A DNA stretch of 64,000 nucleotides from the NCBI RefSeq assembly GCF_034119845.1, contig NZ_CP139420.1, positions 598,001 through 662,000 on the forward strand. The letters are read 5' to 3'. Position numbers and translations under genes: made by a program. Shown here in pieces: positions 29,277-36,782 of this stretch; the stretch's first letter is position 1; each line of letters begins with the position of its first letter. The notes beneath the pieces are model-generated. The model saw nothing but the letters and a program-made list of their open reading frames with translations. It ran no database searches and had not been told where the DNA came from. Source of the DNA: Flavobacterium sp. NG2. GTDB taxonomy: Bacteria > Bacteroidota > Bacteroidia > Flavobacteriales > Flavobacteriaceae.

Positions 29277-30509
29277 TTAGTGTTTTTTATGTGATTTTCT
29301 ATTGGTAACTAATTCTACCAACATATTAATCCCAAAAGTGATGATAAACAAAATACATCCTAATGCAAATAATGCTTCATAATGCAATCCACCATTTGGC
29401 GCTTCACCTAATTCAGCTGCAATGGTAGCAGGAATTGTTCTAACAGGTGCTAAAAATGAATTCGGAATAACAGCTGCATTACCCGTTACCATCAATACCG
29501 CCATAGTTTCACCAATAGCACGACCAATACCCAAAATAGCTCCTGCAGTAATCCCTGAAGCAGAATATGGAATCACAACTTTATAAATTGTTTGCCAATG
29601 ACTTGCTCCCAAAGCCAAGCTAGCTTCTTTCATTGCTCTAGGTGTATTACGCATAGCATCTTCAGAAATAGTGATGATTGTAGGCAAAGCCATAATCGCT
29701 AACACCACACTTCCTGCTAAAGCCGTTTCTCCAACTGGTAAATTAAAAGTACTTTGTATTAAAGGAACAATAATAACCAAACCAAAGAAACCATAAACTA
29801 CAGATGGAATTCCAGCAAGTAATTCAATTAAAGGCTTTAACAGGTTACGTGTTCTTTTATTAGCTATTTCACTCAAAAATATTGCAGCAGCAAGTCCGAT
29901 AGGTAGAGCAATTAAGATAGCTCCAAAACTTACCCAAAGTGTACCATAGATTAAGGGTTTCACTCCCATTTGAGCAATTGGTTGAGCCGTAGGAAACCAT
30001 TCTTCACCTGACAAAAAACTAGCAACCGTTATTTTATCTATATCTAATTCGACACCAGCAAAGTCTTTTGCCTTATAGGTTTCTGAGAAAAAAGCAATGA
30101 TACCTGGAGTTTTAGCAATAAGTTCATTTATTTTTTGAGGGAAATATTCAAAATTTTCTCCCAATTCTTCTTCAGTATAATAATCTGTAATATCCGAAGT
30201 TCTGAACAATACGATGGCTCTATCTTCACCACCTAGTTCTTTCCAGTTTGTTATCTTTTGATCATAAACATCTTTGACTTGAGAAGGTGATAACTTTTTT
30301 ACTGGATTAGTAGCTTCGACTGCTAACAAAAAACCATCATCAATAGGCTTTCTATTAAAAACACCAGCTCCTTCAATAAATAAAAAAAAGACAATCAACA
30401 CTACTGTAATACTGGTAGTTACACTACTAAGCATCAAGATAGACTCAATTATTTTTTCTTTAATCTGCTTTAAATTTGTTTTCAAATCAGTAAATTTAAT
30501 TTTTGACAA
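29277..30509 (-). CDS. pstC: Phosphate ABC transporter permease PstC with inserted PstS-like periplasmic domain
   Basis: 410 aa, about 90 longer than the usual PstC of about 320. Residues about 27-50 are the first membrane helix, and residues about 185-405 are the normal permease core, with the EAA loop KEASLALGASHWQTIYKVV. Between them (about 58-165) is a soluble segment that resembles the second lobe of PstS: LSPSQVKDVYDQKITNWKEL here against LTREQLEKIYTGEIKNWKEV in the PstS of this window. The phosphate-binding SSSGT of PstS is replaced by SDITD. The frame opens with a TTG at 30509 that lies inside a perfect -7 promoter element, so translation more likely starts at TTG 30485 or ATG 30434. 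It heads the pstC-A-B-phoU operon. Confidence 0.93.
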   Translation of the reverse strand: MSKIKFTDLKTNLKQIKEKIIESILMLSSVTTSITVVLIVFFLFIEGAGVFNRKPIDDGFLLAVEATNPVKKLSPSQVKDVYDQKITNWKELGGEDRAIVLFRTSDITDYYTEEELGENFEYFPQKINELIAKTPGIIAFFSETYKAKDFAGVELDIDKITVASFLSGEEWFPTAQPIAQMGVKPLIYGTLWVSFGAILIALPIGLAAAIFLSEIANKRTRNLLKPLIELLAGIPSVVYGFFGLVIIVPLIQSTFNLPVGETALAGSVVLAIMALPTIITISEDAMRNTPRAMKEASLALGASHWQTIYKVVIPYSASGITAGAILGIGRAIGETMAVLMVTGNAAVIPNSFLAPVRTIPATIAAELGEAPNGGLHYEALFALGCILFIITFGINMLVELVTNRKSHKKH

Positions 30510-30573
30510 AATTACGCCAGACCTAGCCCTCTAATGTTCATACACCATTAACCTTATGTTAACTTAATGTTAA
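30507..30573 (-). promoter_or_regulatory. Putative Pho box and promoter of pstC-pstA-pstB-phoU
   Basis: On the minus strand four direct repeats lie exactly 11 bp apart: TTAACA (30573-30568), TTAACA (30562-30557), TTAATG (30551-30546) and TGAACA (30540-30535). After 20 bp comes TAATTTTG (30514-30507), a perfect -7 element. The layout resembles PhoB/PhoP-type operators, which are tandem half-sites with 11-bp spacing. Confidence 0.7.
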
Positions 30574-30610
30574 GCGAACTGTTTTTGTAAAGCAAGGATT
30601 ACCTAAAAAC

Positions 30611-30638
30611 TAAAAAGGCTACCCAAAATGGATAGCCT
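30611..30638 (-). terminator. Rho-independent terminator of pstS
   Basis: Read on the minus strand, the stem AGGCTATCC / GGGTAGCCT (one G-U pair) is followed by a T-run, 30 bp past the pstS stop. It separates pstS from the pstC operon, which has its own promoter. Confidence 0.85.
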
Positions 30639-30668
30639 CATATAATCATGTAATAATTAACCTTTTAC

Positions 30669-31532
30669 TTAGTTCAATGGTACATATCCTATTTCAGATA
30701 CATTTTTCTGACCAGCTTCAGACAAAGCATAATCAATAATTGATTTTACTTTAGCAGCATTTGTTTTATTATACATGTAAAACAACGGTCTTGAAATTGG
30801 ATATGTTTTATCTTTTGCACTTGCTACAGAAGGCTCAATGAAGTTTTTCCCTTGATCATAAGATACCGCTACTTGCTTCACCTCTTTAGTTTCATAAGCT
30901 AAACCTACGTAACCAATCGCTCCTTTTGTTTGACCTACTGCCTGAACAATAGCTCCTGTTGCAGGTAAACTCAAGATATCCGTTGCGTAGTTTTTCTTAT
31001 CCATAACTTCTTCTTTAAAAAACTCATAAGTTCCTGAAGAAGATTCTCTAGAATAAGCAACAATTTTCTCATCAGCTCCACCTACTTCTTTCCAGTTTTT
31101 AATCTCACCAGTATAAATTTTCTCCAATTGCTCACGAGTCAATTTAGACACACCATTTGCTGGATTAACAATTACTGCTAATGCATCAAAAGCAATAATT
31201 ACTTTTTCGATTTCAGTTTTAGACTCAGCAAATTTTAATTTTTCATCAGTTTTCAAATCTCTAGAAGCCATTGCAATATCAGTAGTTCCATCAATCAAAG
31301 CAGTTAACCCTACACCTGAACCACCACCAACAACAGTAATACTTACATTAGCATCATTCTTCATCAACTCTTCAGCTTCTTTTTGAGCCAAAGGCAAAAC
31401 TGTATCACTTCCTTTGATAGTTACAGAAACTTCAGCCTCAGCATTAGCTTCTCCTTTATTTTCAGTTTTTGCTTTACCGCAACTTAACATACCAATCAAT
31501 GGTAATATTAAAAATAGTTTAAATTTATTCAT
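30669..31532 (-). CDS. pstS: Phosphate-binding lipoprotein PstS
   Basis: 287 aa with a lipoprotein signal peptide (GMLSCGK, acylated Cys18). The phosphate-binding loops are present: KGSDTVLPL (about 41), GGGSGVGLTALIDG with DIAMASRD (about 70-92), and SRESSSGTYEFF (about 160). It captures phosphate in the periplasm for PstC/PstA/PstB. It is transcribed separately from the pstC operon, with its own Pho-box-like promoter and its own terminator, which would allow more PstS than permease. Confidence 0.96.
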   Translation of the reverse strand: MNKFKLFLILPLIGMLSCGKAKTENKGEANAEAEVSVTIKGSDTVLPLAQKEAEELMKNDANVSITVVGGGSGVGLTALIDGTTDIAMASRDLKTDEKLKFAESKTEIEKVIIAFDALAVIVNPANGVSKLTREQLEKIYTGEIKNWKEVGGADEKIVAYSRESSSGTYEFFKEEVMDKKNYATDILSLPATGAIVQAVGQTKGAIGYVGLAYETKEVKQVAVSYDQGKNFIEPSVASAKDKTYPISRPLFYMYNKTNAAKVKSIIDYALSEAGQKNVSEIGYVPLN

Positions 31533-31567
31533 TTGATATTTACTTGTTTTTGATTATTTATTTTGCG

Positions 31568-31612
31568 CAAAAGTAACTACCCAATATTAACTCTATGTTA
31601 AGCCAATATTAT
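31568..31612 (-). promoter_or_regulatory. Putative Pho box and promoter of pstS
   Basis: On the minus strand ATAATA (31612-31607), TTAACA (31601-31596) and TTAATA (31590-31585) are exactly 11 bp apart. After 9 bp comes TACTTTTG (31575-31568), a perfect TAnnTTTG -7 element, 36 bp before the ATG. Confidence 0.7.
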
Positions 31613-31649
31613 TCAATCTTTATACTTTTACAGTTTTATCTATGATTTG

Positions 31650-32858
31650 CTACAACCCAATTTCAACTTGGAAACGAGCAAACCAGTTATTAGAGGTACT
31701 AGAACCAAATTTATTTACAGCATCATAAGACAATTCCGTTTGCACTTTCATTTTATGACCAAATAAATATTTAGATACACCTATAGTATACTCATCCATA
31801 TTTGGACTTTTGGTTTTAATATCGTCATGTACTTTTTGCGTAGAAAAACGACCTATAACTTGATATTCTGACGGAAAAAGATAACTCAATTGAGCATCAT
31901 AACCATGCCCTACAAAAACAGCCTGAGTTTTACTAATATCTGAGGCATCAACAGTTATTGGATCTTTAGCAGCTCTTGACATATAAGCACCTACAGCAGA
32001 CCATCCATTATATTTAAATACAGCATCTACAAATACAGACTTCAAAGTTCTTGACTCATACAAGCTGCTCCCTAACTGTCCTTGAGAACGCAGGGCATTA
32101 TTATTTTGACTAAATGCACCTGAAAGCATTAATTTTGGTGATTTCTCTCTCATCAAATCGGCCTCAAAATTAGAACCGTTTTTAGTAAATGCACCCAAAG
32201 GAAATAATTCTAACTTTCCTGTTAATGCAATTCCATCATCAGATGTTTTTACCCAGTTACGACCTTCTCCTTTAGAAATAGCCCCTTTGAAACCATAATA
32301 AAAACTTTCTTTTTTCACTTTAGCATACTCTACAAAAAATCCAAAATCACGGTCGATATTAAATTTAGAGTTATTAATACTACGGTCAGTAAGCTCTAAT
32401 GACCCTGAAGAAATGACACGTTGGTTATTCCCTGGTAACTTTGTTTGACCAAAGGCAAATGTCAAATCAGAATTAGGATGATAAAAGAATACCCCATCCA
32501 AAATCACATTTCCACTGTTTCCCACAGCTACCGTACCTATATCTCTTGCCGAAAAACCAAGCTCTACTTTGTAACCAAACTTAGGATCAACCACAAAACC
32601 ATCTAGTTTCAATCGCATTCTTCTAATTTCACCTTCAGCCACTCCCGACTTCCCTTCTTCTTTTCCGAATCCAATTCTACTTTGAACTCTAAACCCAATA
32701 TTCATTTGAAACAAACTATCAGCGGCTGTAAAACCTAGTTTCTTTCCTGACATATAATAGTTTTCTAAAATTGACTTTGCTGGTACGGTTTTCTTCACTT
32801 CTTGTGCCATTGTAATTAAAGAAAACAATAGCGAAATACTCAATAAAAATTTTTTCAT
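31650..32858 (-). CDS. OprO/OprP-type phosphate-selective porin
   Basis: 402 aa with a signal peptide ending ITMAQ and alternating beta-strand sequence throughout, ending in a C-terminal Leu after VEIGL. It has features of the OprO/P porin family: MNIGFRVQSRIGFG, EIRRMRLKLDGFVVDPKFGYKVELGF, FAFGQTKLPGNNQR and SLELTDRSINNSKFNIDRDFG. Such porins pass phosphate or polyphosphate through the outer membrane. It lies directly upstream of pstS in the Pho cluster and has its own Pho-box-like promoter, supporting a role in phosphate uptake. Substrate specificity is inferred. Confidence 0.9.
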   Translation of the reverse strand: MKKFLLSISLLFSLITMAQEVKKTVPAKSILENYYMSGKKLGFTAADSLFQMNIGFRVQSRIGFGKEEGKSGVAEGEIRRMRLKLDGFVVDPKFGYKVELGFSARDIGTVAVGNSGNVILDGVFFYHPNSDLTFAFGQTKLPGNNQRVISSGSLELTDRSINNSKFNIDRDFGFFVEYAKVKKESFYYGFKGAISKGEGRNWVKTSDDGIALTGKLELFPLGAFTKNGSNFEADLMREKSPKLMLSGAFSQNNNALRSQGQLGSSLYESRTLKSVFVDAVFKYNGWSAVGAYMSRAAKDPITVDASDISKTQAVFVGHGYDAQLSYLFPSEYQVIGRFSTQKVHDDIKTKSPNMDEYTIGVSKYLFGHKMKVQTELSYDAVNKFGSSTSNNWFARFQVEIGL

Positions 32859-32892
32859 TTTAACAATTAGTTATCATTGTGTTATTACGATG

Positions 32893-32937
32893 CAAAACTA
32901 ATGTTAATAAAAAAGGACGATATTAAATTAACGTTAC
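32893..32937 (-). promoter_or_regulatory. Putative Pho box and promoter of first porin
   Basis: On the minus strand GTAACG (32937-32932) and TTAATA (32926-32921) are 11 bp apart. After 20 bp comes TAGTTTTG (32900-32893), a perfect -7 element. A further TTAACA (32907-32902) lies out of phase between them. This is the weakest of the six Pho-type promoters. Confidence 0.5.
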
Positions 32938-33160
32938 CATAATGAAAACAAAAAGTAATCTAACCCAAAAAGCAAAAATAAAAAATAGTTAACCCCTTTA
33001 TTTACAGGTAATTACAGGCTATTCAGCAAAATCATATGAAAGATAAAATCAACCTGATAATTATTATTTTTATAGGTTTTTTTGTTCATAATGAGTCGAT
33101 TACTCTCCCGAAAATTAATTTTGCAACTAAATATTATATACTAAAAACAATACTTTAACA

Positions 33161-33204
33161 CAAAAAAAAGCTTCTTAAATCTGTTACAGACTTAAGAAGC
33201 TTTA
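33161..33204 (-). terminator. Terminator of second porin gene
   Basis: On the minus strand the long stem AAGCTTCTTAA / TTAAGAAGCTT is followed by eight T's, just after the stop of the porin at 33228. Confidence 0.85.
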
Positions 33205-33227
33205 AATAAGATTAACTTAAATAGATA

Positions 33228-34445
33228 CTAGAAATTAATTTGAAGTTGTAACCTTAATAAGTTTCCAGTTTGATCATTAATAGGTTTAATTGCATCTTCA
33301 TATCTTCTATTAGAAATAGTATAGTCAGCTACTAATTCAACATTTTTATACGGCTGCCATTCTACACCAATTTCTAAATCATTTACTGAATAACTTCTAG
33401 CATCCAATTCTTGTTTTTTTCCACCTCTATACATTTGATACTTAACAAAAGGAAGAATCACTTGTTGCTCTGCTTTCAAATTATAGAAAGCCTGTACATA
33501 TCCACCATGTAATTTTTTTTGCTCAATTGTATTATTAGTTTTGTTATACTCAGGACCTGTTCCAATATTATACTCAGCTTGCAATCCAAAAGGTTTTGGG
33601 TACAATACTATACTTGCCGCAGCACGTTGGTCTAAATATTCACCATTAGGTTTGGTAATTACATTTTTACTAGTACTGATAGACTGCACAACATATTTAC
33701 CAGTATACCCTTGAATTCCCGCCTCAAATACCTGTCCGTTTTTAAATTCAAAAGGATAAGAAACACGACCTACAATGTGTTGGTTATTATTAGCTTCGGC
33801 TCTATTTGCCGTTTGACCATTGTAAACACCAAGACCTACCACACCATAATCCCCTGAACCTTTAAGTCCGTCGCTAACTAATTTAGAGAATAATTCTCTT
33901 TTCCCTTTAGGCGCCCAATAAAACATCACCCCTAAATCACGCTCGTTTGCAACAGCACTATTCAATGCATCATTACGATCTAAGGCCAAACGATTTTGAC
34001 TTGACTGCATATTTTCAAATCCGTAAGGCACTTTACTTTGCCCTACTCTAAATCTAAATTCTTTTTTACTATCTAAAGATATATCAGCATAAGCATCTCT
34101 AATTTGCAAAAAGTTATTACTTGTCGTTGAAGCTGAAGAAGCAAAATCAGGTTGTATGTATATGTACACACGATCATGTACATTACCCGAAAATACTAAA
34201 CGTCCTCTTCGAATAAAAAAACTATTGTTTCCTCCCCAAGATTTATCACATTGCTCACAACCTAAATCAGAATTAGTTTCTAATAGTTTATTATATCTCA
34301 CTTGCATATACCCACGTAAACTAATAGTTTCAAACCATTTTTTAGTCGCTGGAGTTACCTCTTTTTTAACTTCAGTGGTTGTTTGTGCATTAGTAATAGT
34401 CACTAACACCAAGAGAGCGATTACTATAAAAATATTTTTTTTCAT
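33228..34445 (-). CDS. OprO/OprP-type phosphate-selective porin (second)
   Basis: 405 aa with a signal peptide ending TNAQT and a predicted beta-barrel ending LRLQLQINF, whose terminal Phe is typical of outer-membrane proteins. Family features include LRGYMQVRYNKL, FFIRRGRLVFSGNVHDRVYIYIQPDF, RFRVGQSKVPYGFENMQSS and RNDALNSAVANERDLGVMFYW. It is distant from the neighbouring porin at 31650. Two cysteines (CEQC, about 58-61) lie near the N-terminus. It has its own Pho-box-like promoter and terminator and sits between phoR and the other porin, so it is probably a phosphate-starvation porin. Confidence 0.9.
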   Translation of the reverse strand: MKKNIFIVIALLVLVTITNAQTTTEVKKEVTPATKKWFETISLRGYMQVRYNKLLETNSDLGCEQCDKSWGGNNSFFIRRGRLVFSGNVHDRVYIYIQPDFASSASTTSNNFLQIRDAYADISLDSKKEFRFRVGQSKVPYGFENMQSSQNRLALDRNDALNSAVANERDLGVMFYWAPKGKRELFSKLVSDGLKGSGDYGVVGLGVYNGQTANRAEANNNQHIVGRVSYPFEFKNGQVFEAGIQGYTGKYVVQSISTSKNVITKPNGEYLDQRAAASIVLYPKPFGLQAEYNIGTGPEYNKTNNTIEQKKLHGGYVQAFYNLKAEQQVILPFVKYQMYRGGKKQELDARSYSVNDLEIGVEWQPYKNVELVADYTISNRRYEDAIKPINDQTGNLLRLQLQINF

Positions 34446-34539
34446 TGTTAAATCAATTAGCCCCTCATTTTAATTTATAAGCATTACCTTATTTTTTTAA
34501 TGGTGGTTTTTAAATTATTATTATTTTGTTATTTTTTTG

Positions 34540-34595
34540 CAAACATATGACAAGGACAGGTTGCTAATGTTAACTTAATATTAAGATTAGGTTAT
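34540..34595 (-). promoter_or_regulatory. Putative Pho box and promoter of second porin
   Basis: On the minus strand ATAACC (34595-34590), TTAATA (34584-34579) and TTAACA (34573-34568) are exactly 11 bp apart. After 20 bp comes TATGTTTG (34547-34540), a perfect -7 element. Confidence 0.7.
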
Positions 34596-34649
34596 CTAAA
34601 AAACCGATATAATCGCAAGAAAAAACACTCATTTTCACAACTTAACAAA

Positions 34650-34690
34650 TAAAAAAAATGCGACTCAGAATAGACTGAGTCGCATTTTTA
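34650..34690 (-). terminator. Terminator of phoB-phoR
   Basis: A perfect 10-bp stem, TGCGACTCAG / CTGAGTCGCA, with a 6-nt loop and A/T-runs on both sides, 30 bp after the phoR stop. It can work on both strands. Confidence 0.9.
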
Positions 34691-34720
34691 CTGCTACTTT
34701 TAATAAATTATAATGGGGAT

Positions 34721-35803
34721 TTACACCCTTACTTTATTCTCTTTCTTTTTATACATCTTTTCAAGTGTGAACGAAAATTCAGAGCCAACCCCTACTTCAC
34801 TTTCAACATATATTTTCTCTTTATGCGCTTCAACAATGTGTTTTACTATTGCCAATCCTAATCCCGAACCACCTTCTTCTCTAGAACCACTTTTATTTAC
34901 TCTATAAAAACGCTCAAAAAGTCGAGGCAAATGATGCTTTGCAATTCCACCACCATCATCACTTATTCGAACCAAAACTTTTTTCTTAGTTAAATTCACA
35001 ACCGAAACCTCAGTAGAACCATTCTCTTTTCCATACTTAATAGAATTGACAATTAGATTCTCAATAACTTGTTGTATTCTGTCTTTATCTCCCACAACAT
35101 AGTTTGGCAAACTTGGTCTACTTTCAAAACTTAAAGAAATATTCTTCTTATCGGCTTTAATCTCCAGTAGGTCAAAAACGTTTTGAATTAACTCATAAAT
35201 ATCAAATTCTGAATATTCCAGATTCAAATCTCCAGCTTCTAATTTAGTAATCATATCTAAATCTTCCACGATATAAATTAATCGCTCAACCCCTTTTTCG
35301 GCACGTTTTAAATACTTTTTTCGAATCAATTTATCCTCCATTGCACCATCTAAAAGTGTAGAAATATAACCTTGAACAGTAAATAAAGGAGTCTTTAATT
35401 CATGAGAAACATTCCCTAAAAACTCTCTGCGATATTCCTCACGAACCTGAAGCAATTCGATTTCAAGTTTTTTATCTGTAGCAAACTTTTTGATCTCTCT
35501 AGATAAAGTTTCCATATCAGTAGTTATAGGCTGATTGATCAAAGTACTTGCTTCTAATAAAGATACATCATCGTAGATTTTTTTGACACGTCGATATATA
35601 AATCGCTCTACACGATACTGCAAAACTAAAAATGAAAATATAAATAGAATAAAACTAAATATCACCCCCAAAGTAACCAACTTTGACACTGCTGGTTGAT
35701 ACATGATTGCCACTAACAGAATAACAAAGCCTGTAGAAAACATGCTGATGTAAAAAGACGACTTTACAGCAAACTTATATGTTTTTTTAAAACTAATTTT
35801 CAT
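34721..35803 (-). CDS. phoR: PhoR-like sensor histidine kinase
   Basis: 360 aa with two closely spaced membrane segments (residues about 13-32 and 38-58) and almost no periplasmic loop, as in PhoR-type kinases that sense through Pst/PhoU rather than an outside ligand. The phosphoacceptor is His134 in GNVSHELKTPL. The ATPase domain shows NLIVNSIKYG, DDGGGIAKHHLPRLFERF and GSGLGLAIVKHIV. It lies 72 bp after the OmpR-type regulator gene, inside the pst/porin cluster. The PhoR assignment rests on this context, since the kinase domain itself is generic. Confidence 0.87.
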   Translation of the reverse strand: MKISFKKTYKFAVKSSFYISMFSTGFVILLVAIMYQPAVSKLVTLGVIFSFILFIFSFLVLQYRVERFIYRRVKKIYDDVSLLEASTLINQPITTDMETLSREIKKFATDKKLEIELLQVREEYRREFLGNVSHELKTPLFTVQGYISTLLDGAMEDKLIRKKYLKRAEKGVERLIYIVEDLDMITKLEAGDLNLEYSEFDIYELIQNVFDLLEIKADKKNISLSFESRPSLPNYVVGDKDRIQQVIENLIVNSIKYGKENGSTEVSVVNLTKKKVLVRISDDGGGIAKHHLPRLFERFYRVNKSGSREEGGSGLGLAIVKHIVEAHKEKIYVESEVGVGSEFSFTLEKMYKKKENKVRV

Positions 35804-35875
35804 TTTCTAACACCACTGTTATATTCATAAGGAAGAGCAACACAATTCTTTCACGTATAAAAGTAAGCAATCTAG

Positions 35876-36559
35876 CTAAACTTCAAATTTATAACCTACT
35901 CCTTTTATTGTTTTGAATAATTCTTCACCTATTTTCTCTCTAAGCTTACGAATATGCACATCAATAGTTCGTCCACCTACAACGACTTCATTACCCCAAA
36001 CCTTATCGAGTATCTCATCTCTTTTAAAAACCTTACCAGGCTTAGAAGCTAACAGATAGAATAACTCAAATTCTTTTCTTGGCAAAGCAATCTCAAGACC
36101 GTCCATTACAATTTTATATTCTTCACGGTTAATTTCGATACCTCCTACATTAAGTGTTTCGCTATCCTGTTCAGCCTCTACAAGTCTTCGCAACAAAGCT
36201 TTTACTTTACTAACTAATAATTTTGGCTTGATAGGTTTCGTTATATAATCATCAGCACCAACATCAAAACCAGCAACCTGTGAATAATCTTCACTTCTAG
36301 CCGTTAAAAAAGTAATAATCACATTACTTAGTTCGGGAATTTTTCGAATATTCTCGCAAGCCTCCATGCCATCCATTTCAGGCATCATGACGTCCATAAT
36401 AATTAAATCTGGCAGTTCTTTCTTAGCTTTTGCAATGGCTTCTTTCCCGTTACTGGCAGTAACAATTTGGTACCCTTCTTGAGAAAGATTATAGCCTACA
36501 ATCTCTAAAATATCTGGTTCATCATCAACCAATAAAATCTTTGTGTTTTTCTTTTTCAT
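35876..36559 (-). CDS. phoB: PhoB-like response regulator (OmpR family)
   Basis: 227 aa: receiver domain with phosphoacceptor Asp56 (LIIMDVMMPEMDG) and Lys near 108, then a winged-helix DNA-binding domain (residues about 135-227, RTIDVHIRKLREKIG, TIKGVGYKFEV). It should bind the 11-bp direct repeats found at six promoters nearby. The start codon lies only about 8 bp from a -7-like element (TTATTTTG, 36574-36567 on the minus strand), so its mRNA may have a very short leader. It is divergent from the TonB receptor, whose Pho-type repeats lie in the shared gap and could also affect phoB. Confidence 0.9.
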   Translation of the reverse strand: MKKKNTKILLVDDEPDILEIVGYNLSQEGYQIVTASNGKEAIAKAKKELPDLIIMDVMMPEMDGMEACENIRKIPELSNVIITFLTARSEDYSQVAGFDVGADDYITKPIKPKLLVSKVKALLRRLVEAEQDSETLNVGGIEINREEYKIVMDGLEIALPRKEFELFYLLASKPGKVFKRDEILDKVWGNEVVVGGRTIDVHIRKLREKIGEELFKTIKGVGYKFEV

Positions 36560-36685
36560 AAAATAGCAAAATAAGGTTAAATCATTGGTATTTGTTGGTT
36601 TTTTAAAGCCAATGATTACAATTGCGATTGTAAATATAACAATAAAATAATCGTGGTAAAGACGGATTTACGCTAATTTAATATG

Positions 36686-36763
36686 ATAACCTTTTGTTAA
36701 TATTTAACGAACGTAATCGTAACAACTGATTAACTTCAACTTTACAATAAGCCCGTTACTTTG
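36686..36763 (+). promoter_or_regulatory. Putative extended Pho box and promoter of TonB receptor
   Basis: Six direct repeats lie at exact 11-bp spacing: ATAACC (36686), TTAATA (36697), CGAACG (36708), GTAACA (36719), TTAACT (36730) and TTTACA (36741). Nine bp later comes TTACTTTG (36756-36763), a -7 element with one mismatch to TAnnTTTG, 19 bp before the ATG. Confidence 0.7.
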
Positions 36764-36782
36764 CAAAAAATTTAATAAAACT

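Larger units (their letters stand above)
32859..33227. other. Intergenic region between the two porin genes
   Basis: 369 bp. The left part holds the promoter of the porin at 31650-32858, and the right end holds the terminator of the second porin (both listed). The middle (about 32940-33160) is AT-rich with only short, unconvincing open frames; I see nothing further in it. Confidence 0.6.

Noticed and set aside
33036..33092. Small plus-strand peptide frame between the porin genes
   Set aside because: Only 17 codons, no promoter fit and no conserved look.
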